A stretch of DNA of 64,000 bases from contig JAWKTB010000003.1 of assembly GCA_041402005.1 (NCBI GenBank), positions 1-64,000 on the forward strand, read 5' to 3'. Below are positions 8,725-18,564 of the stretch, one piece after another. The notes under the pieces are model-generated. The model was given only the letters and a program-made list of their open reading frames with translations. It was not told where the DNA came from and did no database searches. A program made the translations under genes and the position numbers. Every line of letters begins with the position of its first letter. Within the stretch, counting starts at the first letter, position 1. Source of the DNA: JAJRXR01 sp041402005. Its GTDB lineage: Bacteria; Planctomycetota; Phycisphaerae; Phycisphaerales; UBA1924.

Positions 8725-8940
8725 ATGAGCTGTGTCTTCACCTGCGACGCCTGCAAGCAGACCGTTGTCGCCGAGTACCGTCACGGGCGTTGGCAGCACC
8801 CCGACGGCTGGTGGACCCGCGCCGCCCAGGGCGCCGACGCCGGCTACACCGCCTGCTGCGAGGCCTGCATGCGCAAGGTCGACACCCACGAGCGGGCCTC
8901 GCGCCCAAACGTGAAGCGCCCCGTCAAGGCCGCGGCCTGA
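8725..8940 (+). CDS. Small cysteine-rich protein, possible zinc binder
   Basis: This 71-residue protein has two CxxC pairs (CDACK near residue 8 and CEACM near residue 46), enough for one zinc site, and a basic C terminus (KRPVKAAA). It has no signal peptide or membrane segment. AGGAG lies nine bases before the ATG, which supports a real gene. I do not recognise the family; the spaced CxxC pairs suggest a small zinc-ribbon protein. It is followed closely by the OsmC gene on the same strand and could be cotranscribed with it. Confidence 0.65.
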   Translation: MSCVFTCDACKQTVVAEYRHGRWQHPDGWWTRAAQGADAGYTACCEACMRKVDTHERASRPNVKRPVKAAA

Positions 8941-9025
8941 CCGACCCCTCGCCTCGCCGATACACGACCGAGCGCGTGCGCCGTACCATCGCCCGGCGGG
9001 ACGATCCCGCCCAGCGAGGCGCCGC

Positions 9026-9493
9026 ATGCACGAATACAACGTCACCATCGATTGGACGGGCGCCGCCCAGGCCGGCACGACCGACTACAAGGCCTACACC
9101 CGCGACTACGACGTCCTGATCGAGGGCAAGCCGACGATCGGCGGCTCGTCGGACCCGAACTACAAGGGCGACGCCTCGCGCCACAACCCGGAGGACATGC
9201 TGGTCGCGTCGGTCTCCGCCTGCCACATGCTCTGGTATCTGCACCTGTGCGCCGTCGGGGGCGTCGTCGTCGTCGCGTACACCGACCGGGCGGTCGGGCG
9301 CCTGAGCACGAACAAGGACGGCTCGGGCGAGTTCGAGCGCGTCATCCTCCGCCCTCGCGTGACGATCACCCCCGGCTCGGACGCGGACAAGGCGCGCGAT
9401 CTGCACCACAAGGCGAGCGAGCTGTGCTTCATCGCACGGTCCTTGAAGTGCCCCATCGATCACGAGCCCGAGATCGTCCTCGCGGGCGATTGA
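9026..9493 (+). CDS. OsmC family protein
   Basis: The protein has 155 residues. The OsmC/Ohr fold is indicated by the N-terminal beta strands, NPEDMLVASVSACHMLWYLH with the first redox cysteine, and a C-terminal part with ELCFIARSLKCP. In this family two cysteines reduce organic peroxides; the subgroup with the SACHMLWYLHLCA helix is usually annotated simply as OsmC family protein. It is probably cytoplasmic. Substrate and reductant cannot be told from sequence. Confidence 0.88.
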   Translation: MHEYNVTIDWTGAAQAGTTDYKAYTRDYDVLIEGKPTIGGSSDPNYKGDASRHNPEDMLVASVSACHMLWYLHLCAVGGVVVVAYTDRAVGRLSTNKDGSGEFERVILRPRVTITPGSDADKARDLHHKASELCFIARSLKCPIDHEPEIVLAGD

Positions 9494-9495
9494 GA

Positions 9496-9594
9496 TTCAC
9501 CATAGAGGCACTGAGAGCACCGCGGGAGAGTCTTCCCTGAAGAAAGATCCTCTCGCTTGTCTTCTCGCTGTGTCCTCTGTGCCTCTGTGGTGAA
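9496..9594. repeat. Palindromic element of the CACAGAGGCAC type
   Basis: The ends TTCACCATAGAGGCAC (9496-9511) and GTGCCTCTGTGGTGAA (9579-9594) are imperfect inverted copies flanking a less ordered centre. Similar wording recurs at 19999-20076. It lies between the convergent OsmC and leuS genes, where a hairpin could also end transcription. Confidence 0.7.
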
Positions 9595-9602
9595 CCGGTC
9601 TT

Positions 9603-12498
9603 TCAGTTCGCGACAATGTTCACCAGTCGCCCCGGCACGACGATCACCTTGCGGACCGTCTTGCCCCCGAGCCACTCCCGGATCTTGGGGTCGCCCAGGG
9701 CCGCCTCCTCGAGCGCCTTCTGGTCGGCGCCCGCCGGGACGGTGATCTTGCTCCGCACCTTGCCCAGCACCTGCACCGGGATCTCGATGGTGTCGCTCTC
9801 GAGCATAGAGGGGGCGAACTCGGGCCAGGCGGCGTGGGCGATCGAGCCCGAGCCGTCCGTCCGCCCCAGCTTGCCCCACAGCTCCTCGCCCATGTGCGGC
9901 GCGAACGGGCAGAGCACGCGCGCGAAGCGGTCGATCTGGTCTTCTGTCAGCGCCGCGGGCGTCGAGCCACCCGGGCCCTGCGCCGGCGTGGCGGCGTTCA
10001 CGAACTCGATCAACGCCGCGATCGCCGTGTTGAAGCTCAGCTTCTCGATGTCCTCGCCGACCTTGGCGACCGCGTTGTGCAGCGCCCGCTCGACGTCGTC
10101 GCTGGCCTCGTCGGCGACCTTGAGTTCCCCCGTCTCCTCGTCCACGCACAAGCGCCACGCCCGCTGCAGGAAGCGGTAGAGCCCGACCGTGTCCTTGGTG
10201 TTCCAGGGCTTGGAGGCCTCCAGGGGCCCCATGTACATCTCGTAGAGCCTGAACGTGTCGGCGCCGAACTCCTCGATCACGTCGTCGGGGTTCACGACGT
10301 TCTTGAGCGATTTGGACATCTTCGCGGTGATCTGCGTGACGGGCTGGCCCGTCGCGGTCTCGACGTACTGGCCTTCGGCGCGCTCCTCGACCTGATCGAT
10401 CGCGACCAGCGACCTGTCCGCCCGCTGGTACGCGTAGCTGGTGATCAGCCCCTGGTGGAACAGCTTGGCGAAGGGCTCGGGCGTCGAGACGTGCCCGAGG
10501 TCGTAGAGCGCCTTGTGCCAGAAGCGGGCATACAACAAGTGCAGCACCGCGTGCTCGGCGCCCCCGATGTACAGGTCCACGCCCCCACCACCCATCCAGT
10601 ACCGCTCGGCGTCTTTCCCCACGAACCGCGACGCGTTGCCCGCGTCGCAGTAGCGCAGGTAGTACCAGCACGAGCCGGCCCAGCCGGGCATCGTGTTCGT
10701 CTCGCGCGTCACGGGCGCCGTTGCGTCGAGGCCGGACACGCCCGCCTCGCCCGCCGTCGTGTTCACCCAGTCCGTCGCCTTGCCCAAGAGAGGCTGGGGC
10801 TCGTCCGACTCGACGGGCTGGTAGTCGCGCATCTTCGGCAGGGCGACGGGCAGCGCCGCGTCCCCCACCGCGTGGTGATGCCCCTTCGCGTCGTAGACGA
10901 TCGGGAAGGGCTCGCCCCAGTACCGCTGACGGCTGAACAGCCAGTCCCGCAGCTTGTAGTTCACGCGCCGGGCGCCGATCTGGCGTTCCTCCAGCCACGC
11001 GATGATCTTCTTCTTCGCCGGCCCGACCTCGAGCCCGTCCAGGAAGCCCGAGTTGATCGCGACGCCCTCACCCGTGTACGCCTTGCCCTCGAAGCCCTCG
11101 GGGGGCTGGACCGTGCGCACGATGGGCAGCTCGAACCTCTCGGCGAAGTCCCAGTCGCGCTGATCCTGGCCCGGGACGGCCATGATGGCGCCCGTGCCAT
11201 ACCCCATCAGCACGTAGTCGCTCGTCCAGACCGGGATGTCCTCGCCCGTCGCCGGGTTCTTGACGCGGACGCCCGTGAAGACGCCGGTTTTCTCTTTCGA
11301 CTCCTGACGCTCGACGTCCGACCGGTTCCTCGCCTCGGCGATGTACCGCTCGATCCGCTCGGCGTCCACGCCCGACACCCGGTTGCCCAGCGCCTCCTCC
11401 ACCAACGGGTGCTCGGGCGCGACGACCATGTACGTCGCGCCGAAGATCGTGTCGGGACGCGTCGTGAAGACCCGCAGCGACTCACCCGTCGGCGTCCCGT
11501 CCGGGCCCACGATCGGGAAGTCGATCTCCGCGCCCTCGCTCCGCCCGATCCACTCCGCCTGTTGCGTCTTGGTCGAGCCGGGCCAGTCCACGTCGTCGAG
11601 GTCCGCCAGCAGACGGTCGGCGTACGCCGTGATCCGGAGCATCCACTGACGCAGCGGCTTGCGGAAGACGGGGAACCCGCTCCGCTCCGCCCGTCGATGA
11701 CCTCCTCGTTCGCCAGGGCGGTCCGAGCTTTGGGCACCAGTTGACGGTCTGCAGAGCGACGTACGCGAGACGGTACAGGTCGATGATCGCCCGCCTCGTC
11801 TCCTCGTCGAGCGTCGCCCACGCGCTCGGCGTGCGTGCCCCCGGGCAGGTCGCCCGCGCTGCGTACTCCGCCGCGTCCGGGTTCAGCAGGCTGTCAGCGC
11901 CACGCGCACAACTCGCCGACGAGTTCCTCGATCGAGCGCCCTGCCCTGCCTTGTCGAACCAGGAGTTGTACAGGCGCAGGAAGACCCATTGCGTCCACTT
12001 GTAGTAGTCCTCGTCGATGGTCCCGAACTCGCGCGACCAGTCGTAGCTGAACCCGAACCGCTTGAGCTGGCGCCGAAAGTTGTCGATCGCCTGACGCGTC
12101 GTCACCTCGGGGTGCACGCCGGTCTGGATCGCGTACTGCTCGGCGGGCAGCCCGAACGCGTCCCACCCCATCGGGTGCAAGACGTTGAACCCCTTCATCC
12201 GCTTGTAGCGGGCGACGATGTCGGTCGCGGTGTACCCCTCCGGGTGCCCGACGTGCAGGCCGGCGCCCGAGGGATAGGGGAACATGTCGAGCACGTAATA
12301 CTTCGCCCGCGAGGCGACGAACGCCGGGTCTCCCGGGTTCGGCTGGACGAAGACGCCCCGCTCGTCCCACCAGCCCTGCCAGCGGGTCTCGATCTCGCCC
12401 GCGAGGGCGGCGGTGTACCGATGCGGCGGTCCCGACGGACCCCCGCCCGCCGACGCCTCCCGACCCGGGCTTGTCGCACTCGAATCCGTCACGCCCAT
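9603..12498 (-). CDS. leuS: Leucyl-tRNA synthetase, reading frame broken in this sequence
   Basis: The N-terminal part (from 12498) has the class I motif in PSGAGLHVGHPEGYT, and the C-terminal part has KMSKSLKNVVNP and ends in RLVNIVAN. The editing domain and zinc-domain region lie between. Full length is about 965 residues, usual for the family. Between about 11690 and 11960 the family-like sequence jumps frame at least four times: DKAGQG in one frame, RSIEELVGEL in another, LNPDAAEYAARA through VNWCPKLG back in the first, TALANEEVIDGRS in the third, and SGFPVFRKPLRQWM in the frame of the remainder. Most jumps are explained by one missing base. The enzyme is essential, so these are probably sequencing or assembly errors; a decaying second copy is the alternative. 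Confidence 0.85.
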
Positions 12499-12569
12499 CG
12501 CTCCCGAACCAGTGGGGCCTCGAAGGCCCAGACTCTACGTCCCCCGCCCCGGCGGCCCGGGCCCTGCTC

Positions 12570-12601
12570 AAAAACAAAGACGGCCCCGCACGGGCGGGGC
12601 C
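12570..12601 (-). terminator. Intrinsic terminator after folC
   Basis: Arms GGCCCCGC (12582-12589) and GCGGGGCC (12594-12601) form a tight hairpin. On the minus strand it is followed by a T-rich stretch (complement of 12570-12579). It separates folC from leuS downstream on the same strand. Confidence 0.8.
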
Positions 12602-12744
12602 GGGTGGTCGATCCACGTCGCCGCTCGCGCGTCATCCCCGGATGGGGGTAAGAAGCAGGCCAAGAAGTCTCGTTCCGCGTGCCATGACGGCAAGCATATC
12701 GTGTGGATCGCCCGGAATCGTGAGCAAAACCCCGCCCGACAGGC

Positions 12745-14116
12745 TCACACCCCGCCACCCGGCGCTTCTCATCGATCAGCCGCTTCGCCTCGCCCGCGAG
12801 GTAGAAGCTCCCGGTCACGAGGATCATGTCGTCGCGCCCCACCGCCCTCGCCGCCATGTTCAGGGCGTCCTTCAGGCTTGGCGCCGTCTGCGCCATCTTC
12901 CCGGTCAGCGACTCGTAGCGGCGCTGCAGCTCCGACGGGTCCATCGCCCGCGGGTTGTCGGCGGCGCGTGAAGATGATCTTGTCCGCCCCCCTCGAGATC
13001 TGGTCGAGCATCCCGGGGATGTCCTTGTCCTTGGCACCCGAAGACGACGACCATCGAGTCGAAGCGCATCTGCGCCCCGATCGCCTTGACGACCGCCTCG
13101 ACGCTCGGCGGGTTGTGCGCCCCGTCGACCACGATCCGGGGCGACGGGTGCACTTCCTCCAGGCGCCCGTTGCGGGGCGTCCTCGCCAGCCCCTCCGCCA
13201 CTTGCCGCTCGGGGGTCTCGAACCCTCGCTCGCGGAGCTTGTCCAGGATGGCGAGCGCCAGCCCGCAGTTGGGCGCCTGGTGCTCGCCCGACAAGGGCAC
13301 CGAGATGTGCTCGAACTCGCTGCGCTCGGTCGATACGCAGATCCGCGCGTGGGGCCCCCGGTCGTGCGTCGCCTCGAATCGGCACGAGTACTCGATGTCC
13401 GTCCCCAGCACCGCGAGCGTCGCCCCCACCTGCCCCGAAACCTCGCGGAAGACCTCGAGCACCTCGGGCTCCTGGGGGACGCTGATCGCCGTCACCCCGG
13501 GCTTCATGATGCCCGCCTTCTCGCGCGCGATCTTGGCGAGTGTGTCGCCCAGGATCGCCGTGTGCTCGAGCTGGATGTGCGTCAGCCCGCACACCTCGGG
13601 GCTGACCACGTTCGTGCAGTCGAGGCGCCCGCCCAGGCCTGTCTCGAGCACCGCCAGATCGACCGCCATCTGCGCGAAATGCACGAACGCCGCAGCGGTC
13701 AGCAGCTCGAAGTACGTCGCCTCCCCGTGCTTCCTCGCCAGCACGTCCGCCGCGCCCCGGACGCGCGACATCGCGTCGGCGAACTCCTTCTCCCCGATCA
13801 TGTCCGGGCCCAGTCGGATCCGCTCGCGCACATCCACCAGGTGCGGGCTCGTGTAGACGCCGACCGCATACCCGCACGAGTCGAGCGCCGATGAGAGCAT
13901 CTCGACCGTCGAGCCCTTGCCCTTCGACCCCGCGACGTGGACGAACTTCAGGTCGCGCTCCGGGTTGTCCAGCTTCTCCAGGATCGCCTTCAGGCGGTCG
14001 AGCTTGAACGTGTCGCTGGAGACCCGGTCCTGGGGCGTCCGCTCCACGTTGACCCGATCCTCGAGATACCTCAGCGCCGCCGAGTAGCTCGAGAAAGAAG
14101 ATGGCGATCTCGCCAT
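12745..14116 (-). CDS. folC: Folylpolyglutamate/dihydrofolate synthase, frame broken near the 3' end
   Basis: FolC adds glutamate to folates using ATP. The first 360 residues, from the ATG at 14116, are intact, with the P-loop HVAGSKGKGSTV, the ETGLGGRLDCTN segment, and VDGAHNPPSVEA. After VVVFGC the expected sequence moves to a second frame (KDKDIPGMLDQISRGADKII) and then a third (AADNPRAMDPSELQ...VTGSFYLAGEAKRLIDEK); each switch is repaired by one added base near 13040 and 12965. A third loss near 12765 would place the natural stop at 12745; without it the frame runs on into leuS. The end coordinate therefore assumes these are sequence errors. Confidence 0.82.
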
Positions 14117-14216
14117 GACCGTGCCATCCCCTCAGAAGCCCGCGGAGTCAGACGGAAACCGTCGATTGTACCGCCGAAAATGATTACGGCGATCTCGTTT
14201 TGGCTCGACAACTTAT

Positions 14217-15002
14217 CTACAGCCCGTCCACACCGCCGCCTCGCGCCGACCCCAACATCAGCCGTTTCATCTCCGCAACCGCGTGGCGCATCCCCACATA
14301 CACCGCACGGCTGACGATCGCGTGCCCGATGTGCAGCTCCTCGATCCCCGCGAGCGCCGCGATAGGCGCCACGTTGTGGTAGTTCAGCGCGTGCCCCGCG
14401 TTGAAGCGCATCCCGCCCGCGCGGATCTCGCGCCCCGCCGCCGCCACCTCGTCGAGCGCCCGGACCAGCTCCCGCCGACGCAGGTCGCCGCCGCACTCGA
14501 AGAACGCGCGTGCAAAGGGGCCGGTATGCACCTCGCAGACGTCGAACCCCGCCTCGCCCGCCGCCTCGACCTGCCTCGGGTCCGCATCGATGAACGCGCT
14601 GACGATCAGCCCCGCGCCCCGCAGGCGGGCCGTCACGTCCTTCATCCGCGCCAGTTGCCCCGCGACGTCGAGCCCTCCCTCGGTCGTCACCTCCTCGCGC
14701 CCCTCGGGCACGAGCATCGCCGTGTGGGGTTTCAACCGCTCGGCGATCCCAACCATCTCCGCCGTCGCCGCCATCTCCAGGTTCAGCTTCACCTTCACCA
14801 GGCGGCGCAGCAGCTCCACGTCCCGGTCCTGGATGTGGCGCCGGTCCTCGCGCAGGTGCACCGTAATCCCGTCGGCGCCCCCCAGCTCCGCCTCGTGGGC
14901 CGCCCGCACCGGGTCGGGCTCGCCCAGGTCGACGTCACCCCCCCGGTAGCGGGCCTGGCGGAGCGTGGCCACGTGATCGATGTTCACGCCGAGCTGGATC
15001 AC
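14217..15002 (-). CDS. pdxJ: Pyridoxine 5'-phosphate synthase
   Basis: PdxJ condenses 1-deoxy-D-xylulose 5-phosphate with 3-amino-2-oxopropyl phosphate to make pyridoxine 5'-phosphate, the last ring-forming step of DXP-dependent vitamin B6 synthesis. The 261-residue TIM-barrel protein shows LGVNIDHVATLRQARYRG at the N terminus, GITVHLREDRRHI, and EEVTTEGGLDV, with the family's usual length. The start is a GTG at 15002; longer frames upstream are low-complexity and unlike PdxJ. The C-terminal RGGGVDGL tail is slightly longer than usual. Confidence 0.93.
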   Translation of the reverse strand: MIQLGVNIDHVATLRQARYRGGDVDLGEPDPVRAAHEAELGGADGITVHLREDRRHIQDRDVELLRRLVKVKLNLEMAATAEMVGIAERLKPHTAMLVPEGREEVTTEGGLDVAGQLARMKDVTARLRGAGLIVSAFIDADPRQVEAAGEAGFDVCEVHTGPFARAFFECGGDLRRRELVRALDEVAAAGREIRAGGMRFNAGHALNYHNVAPIAALAGIEELHIGHAIVSRAVYVGMRHAVAEMKRLMLGSARGGGVDGL

Positions 15003-15190
15003 GCCGGATCGTAGGTGAGCCCCGTCCGGCCCCGTCCCAAGGCGCCGCCGCCCGGCGCCCGCGTCGAGCTTTTTCTCCAACGCGTTCCGGTCCCGCCCCG
15101 CGCCGCTCGTGTCCGGGGGAGAAGGGCCCGCAGGGGTGGATCCGGGGCCCGCCACACCAGAACCACACGATTCACCGAAAGGACACAGCC

Positions 15191-16402
15191 ATGAAGTCTC
15201 ACCGCATCGTTCCCGCCATCGTCTGCATCGCGACCCTGGCCGGCTCGGCGATGACCGCCCACGCCGGCGTCAACTCCGCCACCATCACCAACCTCAACAC
15301 CGGCGTGGTCTATCCCACGATCCAGGCGGCCCTCGACGCCGCGACCACCGGCGACGTCATCGACCTCAGCGCCGGCGTCATCTACGAGGACAACATCGTC
15401 TTCCCCAACGCCCTCGACGTCACCATCCAGGGCGCCGGCATGGACCAGACCTTCATCAACGGCGGCGCCGACGACGACGACCGCCTCTTCAACATGTTCG
15501 GCACCGGCCAGACCCTCGCGACCGTCATCCGCGACATGACCCTCACCAACACCGCCTCCCCCCTCCCCGGCGGCGTCTGCATCAGCCTCGACAACACCGA
15601 CGCGACCATCGTCTCCGTCGCCTTCCGCGACAGCGGAGGCCAGAACGTCCTCCGCATGAACAACTCCGACTCCATCGTCGACCGCTGCGTCTTCAGCGGG
15701 AACTCCAACTCGTTCGGGACCGTGTACACCCGCCACAAGAGCCCCGTCTTCTCCCAGTGCCTCTACTACGCCAACACCACCACATTCGAGAACTCCCGCG
15801 ACTCCAGCGACGACTCGGTCGTCTTCGTCAACTGCACCTTCGCCAGCGGCAACGCCGCCGCGGTCGACCCGCGGCCTAACTCCGAGGTCACCATCATCAA
15901 CTGCGTGAGCAGCGGGAGGCTCCGGGGCGGAACGGACGGCATCGCCAACATCTCCTACAGCCTCTACCCCGACGCCCCTTCGACCGACGGCAATGTCGCC
16001 GGCGTCCCCACCTTCGTCGACGCGGGCGCCGACGACTACCGCCTCGCCCCCGGCTCGCTCGGCATCGACGCCGCCGACGCCGACGCCTACATGCTCTACA
16101 GCGACGACTCCGACCTCGCCGGTGATCCCCGCTTCCACAACGACTTCGGCATGCTCGACACCGGCGTCGGCGCCTTCACCTACCTCGACATGGGCGCCCT
16201 CGAGTTCCAGGGCTTCACCCCACCCTGCAACGCCGCCGACTTCGCCCTGCCCTTCGGCGTCCTCGACTTCTCCGACGTCATCGGCTTCCTCCAGATCTTC
16301 GGCGACCGTCTCCCCGACGCCGACCTCGCCGAGCCCTTCGGCCAGTTCGACTTCTCCGACGTCCTCGCCTTCCTCGCCGCCTTCGGCGCGGGCTGCCCGT
16401 AA
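15191..16402 (+). CDS. Secreted beta-helix protein with C-terminal GC-type dockerin
   Basis: The protein has 403 residues. A signal peptide (residues 1-25, ending AHA-G) is followed by a right-handed beta-helix of the pectin-lyase type, seen as repeated short strands with Asn, Asp and Cys turns (ATIVSVAFRDSGGQNVLRM, VVFVNCTF, VTIINCVSSG). The last 60 residues form the GC-type dockerin: two modules with DFSDV plus FL..F, closed by GAGCP, and a Cys at the start of the domain (PPCNAADF). Beta-helix domains of this type often bind or cleave polysaccharides, but I see no clear catalytic set. AAAGGA lies eight bases before the ATG. The gene ends at the terminator at 16431. Confidence 0.85.
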   Translation: MKSHRIVPAIVCIATLAGSAMTAHAGVNSATITNLNTGVVYPTIQAALDAATTGDVIDLSAGVIYEDNIVFPNALDVTIQGAGMDQTFINGGADDDDRLFNMFGTGQTLATVIRDMTLTNTASPLPGGVCISLDNTDATIVSVAFRDSGGQNVLRMNNSDSIVDRCVFSGNSNSFGTVYTRHKSPVFSQCLYYANTTTFENSRDSSDDSVVFVNCTFASGNAAAVDPRPNSEVTIINCVSSGRLRGGTDGIANISYSLYPDAPSTDGNVAGVPTFVDAGADDYRLAPGSLGIDAADADAYMLYSDDSDLAGDPRFHNDFGMLDTGVGAFTYLDMGALEFQGFTPPCNAADFALPFGVLDFSDVIGFLQIFGDRLPDADLAEPFGQFDFSDVLAFLAAFGAGCP

Positions 16403-16430
16403 CCCCCCCCTGTCACGGGCGCCTTGCCAC

Positions 16431-16462
16431 GACCCCTCCCGGGAGACCGAGAGGGGTCTTTT
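16431..16462 (+). terminator. Intrinsic terminator
   Basis: GACCCCTC (16431-16438) pairs with GAGGGGTC (16451-16458) and is followed by TTTT. It ends the beta-helix dockerin gene. Confidence 0.85.
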
Positions 16463-16470
16463 ACATCCAC

Positions 16471-16504
16471 AATCTTGAAGATTATGAAATCCGTCATTGA
16501 TTTC
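16471..16504. promoter_or_regulatory. Candidate operator: two short inverted repeats
   Basis: AATCTTGAAGATT (16471-16483) is a perfect odd palindrome, and GAAATC (16486-16491) is mirrored by GATTTC (16499-16504). Both lie in an AT-rich stretch directly upstream of a gene for a small HTH protein, so autoregulation is possible. Confidence 0.4.
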
Positions 16505-16533
16505 GTTGAAGTTTGACTTTATCATTCCGAAAG

Positions 16534-16896
16534 ATGGACTCAATGATCTCAAACCATCCCGCTCCCGCGGCTCCCCCCGCCGAGCACCCACTCCTCGCCC
16601 TCCCTCGCGAGGATCTGGACCTGATCGTCGAGCTCGTCCTCCAGTCGGGCTCGCTCAAGGGCCTGGCCTCCTCCTACGGCGTCAGCTACCCCACCATCCG
16701 AGCCCGCCTCGACAAGACCATCGAGCGCCTCCGCGCGGTCATCCAGGGCGCCACCCCTGACCCCATCGCCGACCTGCTCGCCCGCCTCGTCGAGCGGGGC
16801 GAGTTGAGCGTCAGCGGCGCCCGCGCCCTGCGCGACACGCTCCGCCAGACCAACCAAGCACACGACCCTGCTCATCAAGAGGGGAGCCAGTCATGA
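16534..16896 (+). CDS. Small HTH protein resembling DUF2089
   Basis: The protein has 120 residues. Residues about 25-70 (LIVELVLQSGSLKGLASSYG, then VSYPTIRARLDKTIERLR) fit a helix-turn-helix like the C-terminal part of DUF2089 proteins, which read along the lines of GNLKEVEKELGISYPTVRNRLD. The second half is a short amphipathic region (LLARLVERGELSVSGARALR). It is probably a DNA-binding regulator. The ATG at 16534 is chosen; TTG 16513 and ATG 16543 are alternatives. Its stop overlaps the next start by four bases, and the third gene of the operon also overlaps, so the three proteins are probably made together. Confidence 0.7.
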   Translation: MDSMISNHPAPAAPPAEHPLLALPREDLDLIVELVLQSGSLKGLASSYGVSYPTIRARLDKTIERLRAVIQGATPDPIADLLARLVERGELSVSGARALRDTLRQTNQAHDPAHQEGSQS

Positions 16897-17249
16897 CCGA
16901 GTGGTGGACCGCACAGGAAGCCGGCCTTATCGGGGGCATCGGGGGCGCCGCCATCGGCGTCATCTTCGGCGGCATCGGTGGAGGCGTCGGCGGGCCGCTC
17001 GCCGCCATGGGCAAGGCCAAGACCCTCGTCCTCGCCATCTTCGCCCTTGGCATCGCCCTCGGCGTCGCGTGCCTGGGCGTCGGCGTCGTCGCGCTCTCGC
17101 TGGGCCAGCCGAGCCACGTCTGGTACGTCCCGTTGCTCGCCGGCGTCCTGCTCTGCTCGATCATGGGCCCGCTCTTCTTCGCCGTCCGCCAGCGCTACCG
17201 CCAGCACGAGCAGCGCAAGCTCGCCGCCGAGGAGCTCAGACGTGGGTAA
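16893..17249 (+). CDS. Small membrane protein in the HTH-peptidase operon
   Basis: This 118-residue protein has three hydrophobic segments (about residues 10-38 with glycine-zipper spacing, 42-68 and 75-97) and a basic C-terminal tail (RQRYRQHEQRKLAAEELRRG). No known domain is recognised. Its ATG overlaps the stop codon of the HTH gene, and the next gene starts inside its last codons, so it sits in the middle of a tight operon. It may be the membrane part of a regulatory trio; that is inference. Confidence 0.75.
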   Translation: MTEWWTAQEAGLIGGIGGAAIGVIFGGIGGGVGGPLAAMGKAKTLVLAIFALGIALGVACLGVGVVALSLGQPSHVWYVPLLAGVLLCSIMGPLFFAVRQRYRQHEQRKLAAEELRRG

Positions 17250-18555
17250 CTCGACGCGCGTCGCGCTCGCCGCGATCTCGCTGGCGTGCCTCACCGCCCA
17301 CGCCGAGCTTGATCGCTACACCCTGCCCAACGACGTCCGCGTCGTGCTCGACCCCTTCGAGGGCGCCGACGCGGTGAGCGTCATCGCGGCCTACGACACC
17401 GGATTCATCGACGACCCAGGGGGCCTCGCCCAGGGCGCCCACCTCGCCGAACATCTGCGTGCGACGGGCGCGATCGACCAGTTCCCCGCCGGCGCGGTCC
17501 TGGCCCGCCTGAACGAGCTGGGCTCGGCCAACGCCGAGACGATGGCGGACATGACGTACTACGACTATTCACTCCCGGCCGACGGGCTCGAGCTCGCGCT
17601 GCGCACCGAGGCCGAGCGTCTGGCTTCGCTGCGCATCACGAAGGGCGACGTCGCGCGCGAGGCGCCACGCGCCGTCGGCGAGGTCGACTCGCTCCTCGCC
17701 CAGCCGACGCGCCCCCTCGCCAAGTTCGCCCTGATGGCGTGCGTGCAGGGCTGGCGGCACGACGCGGACAACGCCCGCGTGCGCACCGGGCTCGACCAGA
17801 CCGACCCCGCCGCCCTGGCCCCCCTCCTCAATCGCGCCCGCCCCGCGAACCTCACGCTCATCATCGCCGGCGGCTTCGACCCCGCCGAGGCGAAGACCAT
17901 GATCGAGCGCACGATTGCGCGCGTCGACAGCGGGAACCCCCCGCCCCGCACGCCGATCGATTGGAACGCCCAGCCGCAACTCAGGCGAATGACCTGGGAC
18001 GTCGACGCGCGCGTCGTCGTGATCGCCTGCCCGCCGCCCGACGACCCCCTCGCGCGTGCCGTCCTGACGCCGATGGGCATGGTCACCCTCTTCGGCGCCC
18101 AGCGAATCGAGGGCGTCCTCTCCGCAAGTTCCAGCTCGTTGACCACCCCCGTCGGGGCGACGCCGTTCTACGTGATGGCAGTGCTCGACGACCACGCCGA
18201 CCCGGACGAGGTCACCACCCGCCTGCACAAGCTCCTCGACAACGCCGCGAGCCGCGCCGCCCTCTACCGCTCGCAGATCGGTTTCACCCTCAAGCCTCCG
18301 CCCGACCAGACGCCCGAGACCCTCCGCGCCCAGGCGAAAACACTCGCCACGCAGCGACACTGGACCGAGCCCACCGCCCTCGGCGTCGTCCTCGGCAACG
18401 TCGCCCTGCAGCGCCACCTCCGCGAACGCGTCGCCGACCAAGACATGCTCGACCGCATCGACGCCCTGAGCGCCGACGAGTTCGGCACGATCGTCTCGGA
18501 CGCCCTCGCCCGCGCCAACCGTCGCGTCGTCATCCTCGAACCCGCCCCGGACTGA
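17242..18555 (+). CDS. M16-type metallopeptidase-like protein
   Basis: The protein has 437 residues. It starts with GTG inside the end of the membrane gene, with GAGGAG nine bases upstream. A signal-like N terminus (VALAAISLACLTAHA) precedes a pitrilysin-type fold: YTLPNDVRVVLDP, then HLAEHL, which matches the inverted zinc motif HxxEH of family M16, and a later EVDSLLAQ segment in the area of the third zinc ligand. Family M16 includes periplasmic and mitochondrial processing peptidases. The C-terminal half keeps the inactive-repeat architecture (RPANLTLIIAGGFDP). The segment after HLAEHL is shorter than usual, so activity is likely but not certain. Confidence 0.8.
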   Translation: MGNSTRVALAAISLACLTAHAELDRYTLPNDVRVVLDPFEGADAVSVIAAYDTGFIDDPGGLAQGAHLAEHLRATGAIDQFPAGAVLARLNELGSANAETMADMTYYDYSLPADGLELALRTEAERLASLRITKGDVAREAPRAVGEVDSLLAQPTRPLAKFALMACVQGWRHDADNARVRTGLDQTDPAALAPLLNRARPANLTLIIAGGFDPAEAKTMIERTIARVDSGNPPPRTPIDWNAQPQLRRMTWDVDARVVVIACPPPDDPLARAVLTPMGMVTLFGAQRIEGVLSASSSSLTTPVGATPFYVMAVLDDHADPDEVTTRLHKLLDNAASRAALYRSQIGFTLKPPPDQTPETLRAQAKTLATQRHWTEPTALGVVLGNVALQRHLRERVADQDMLDRIDALSADEFGTIVSDALARANRRVVILEPAPD

Positions 18556-18564
18556 CCGCCCGCA

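Noticed and set aside
14209..14217. TTATCTACA as a DnaA box
   Set aside because: It differs from TTATCCACA, is single, and no AT-rich or clustered boxes accompany it.
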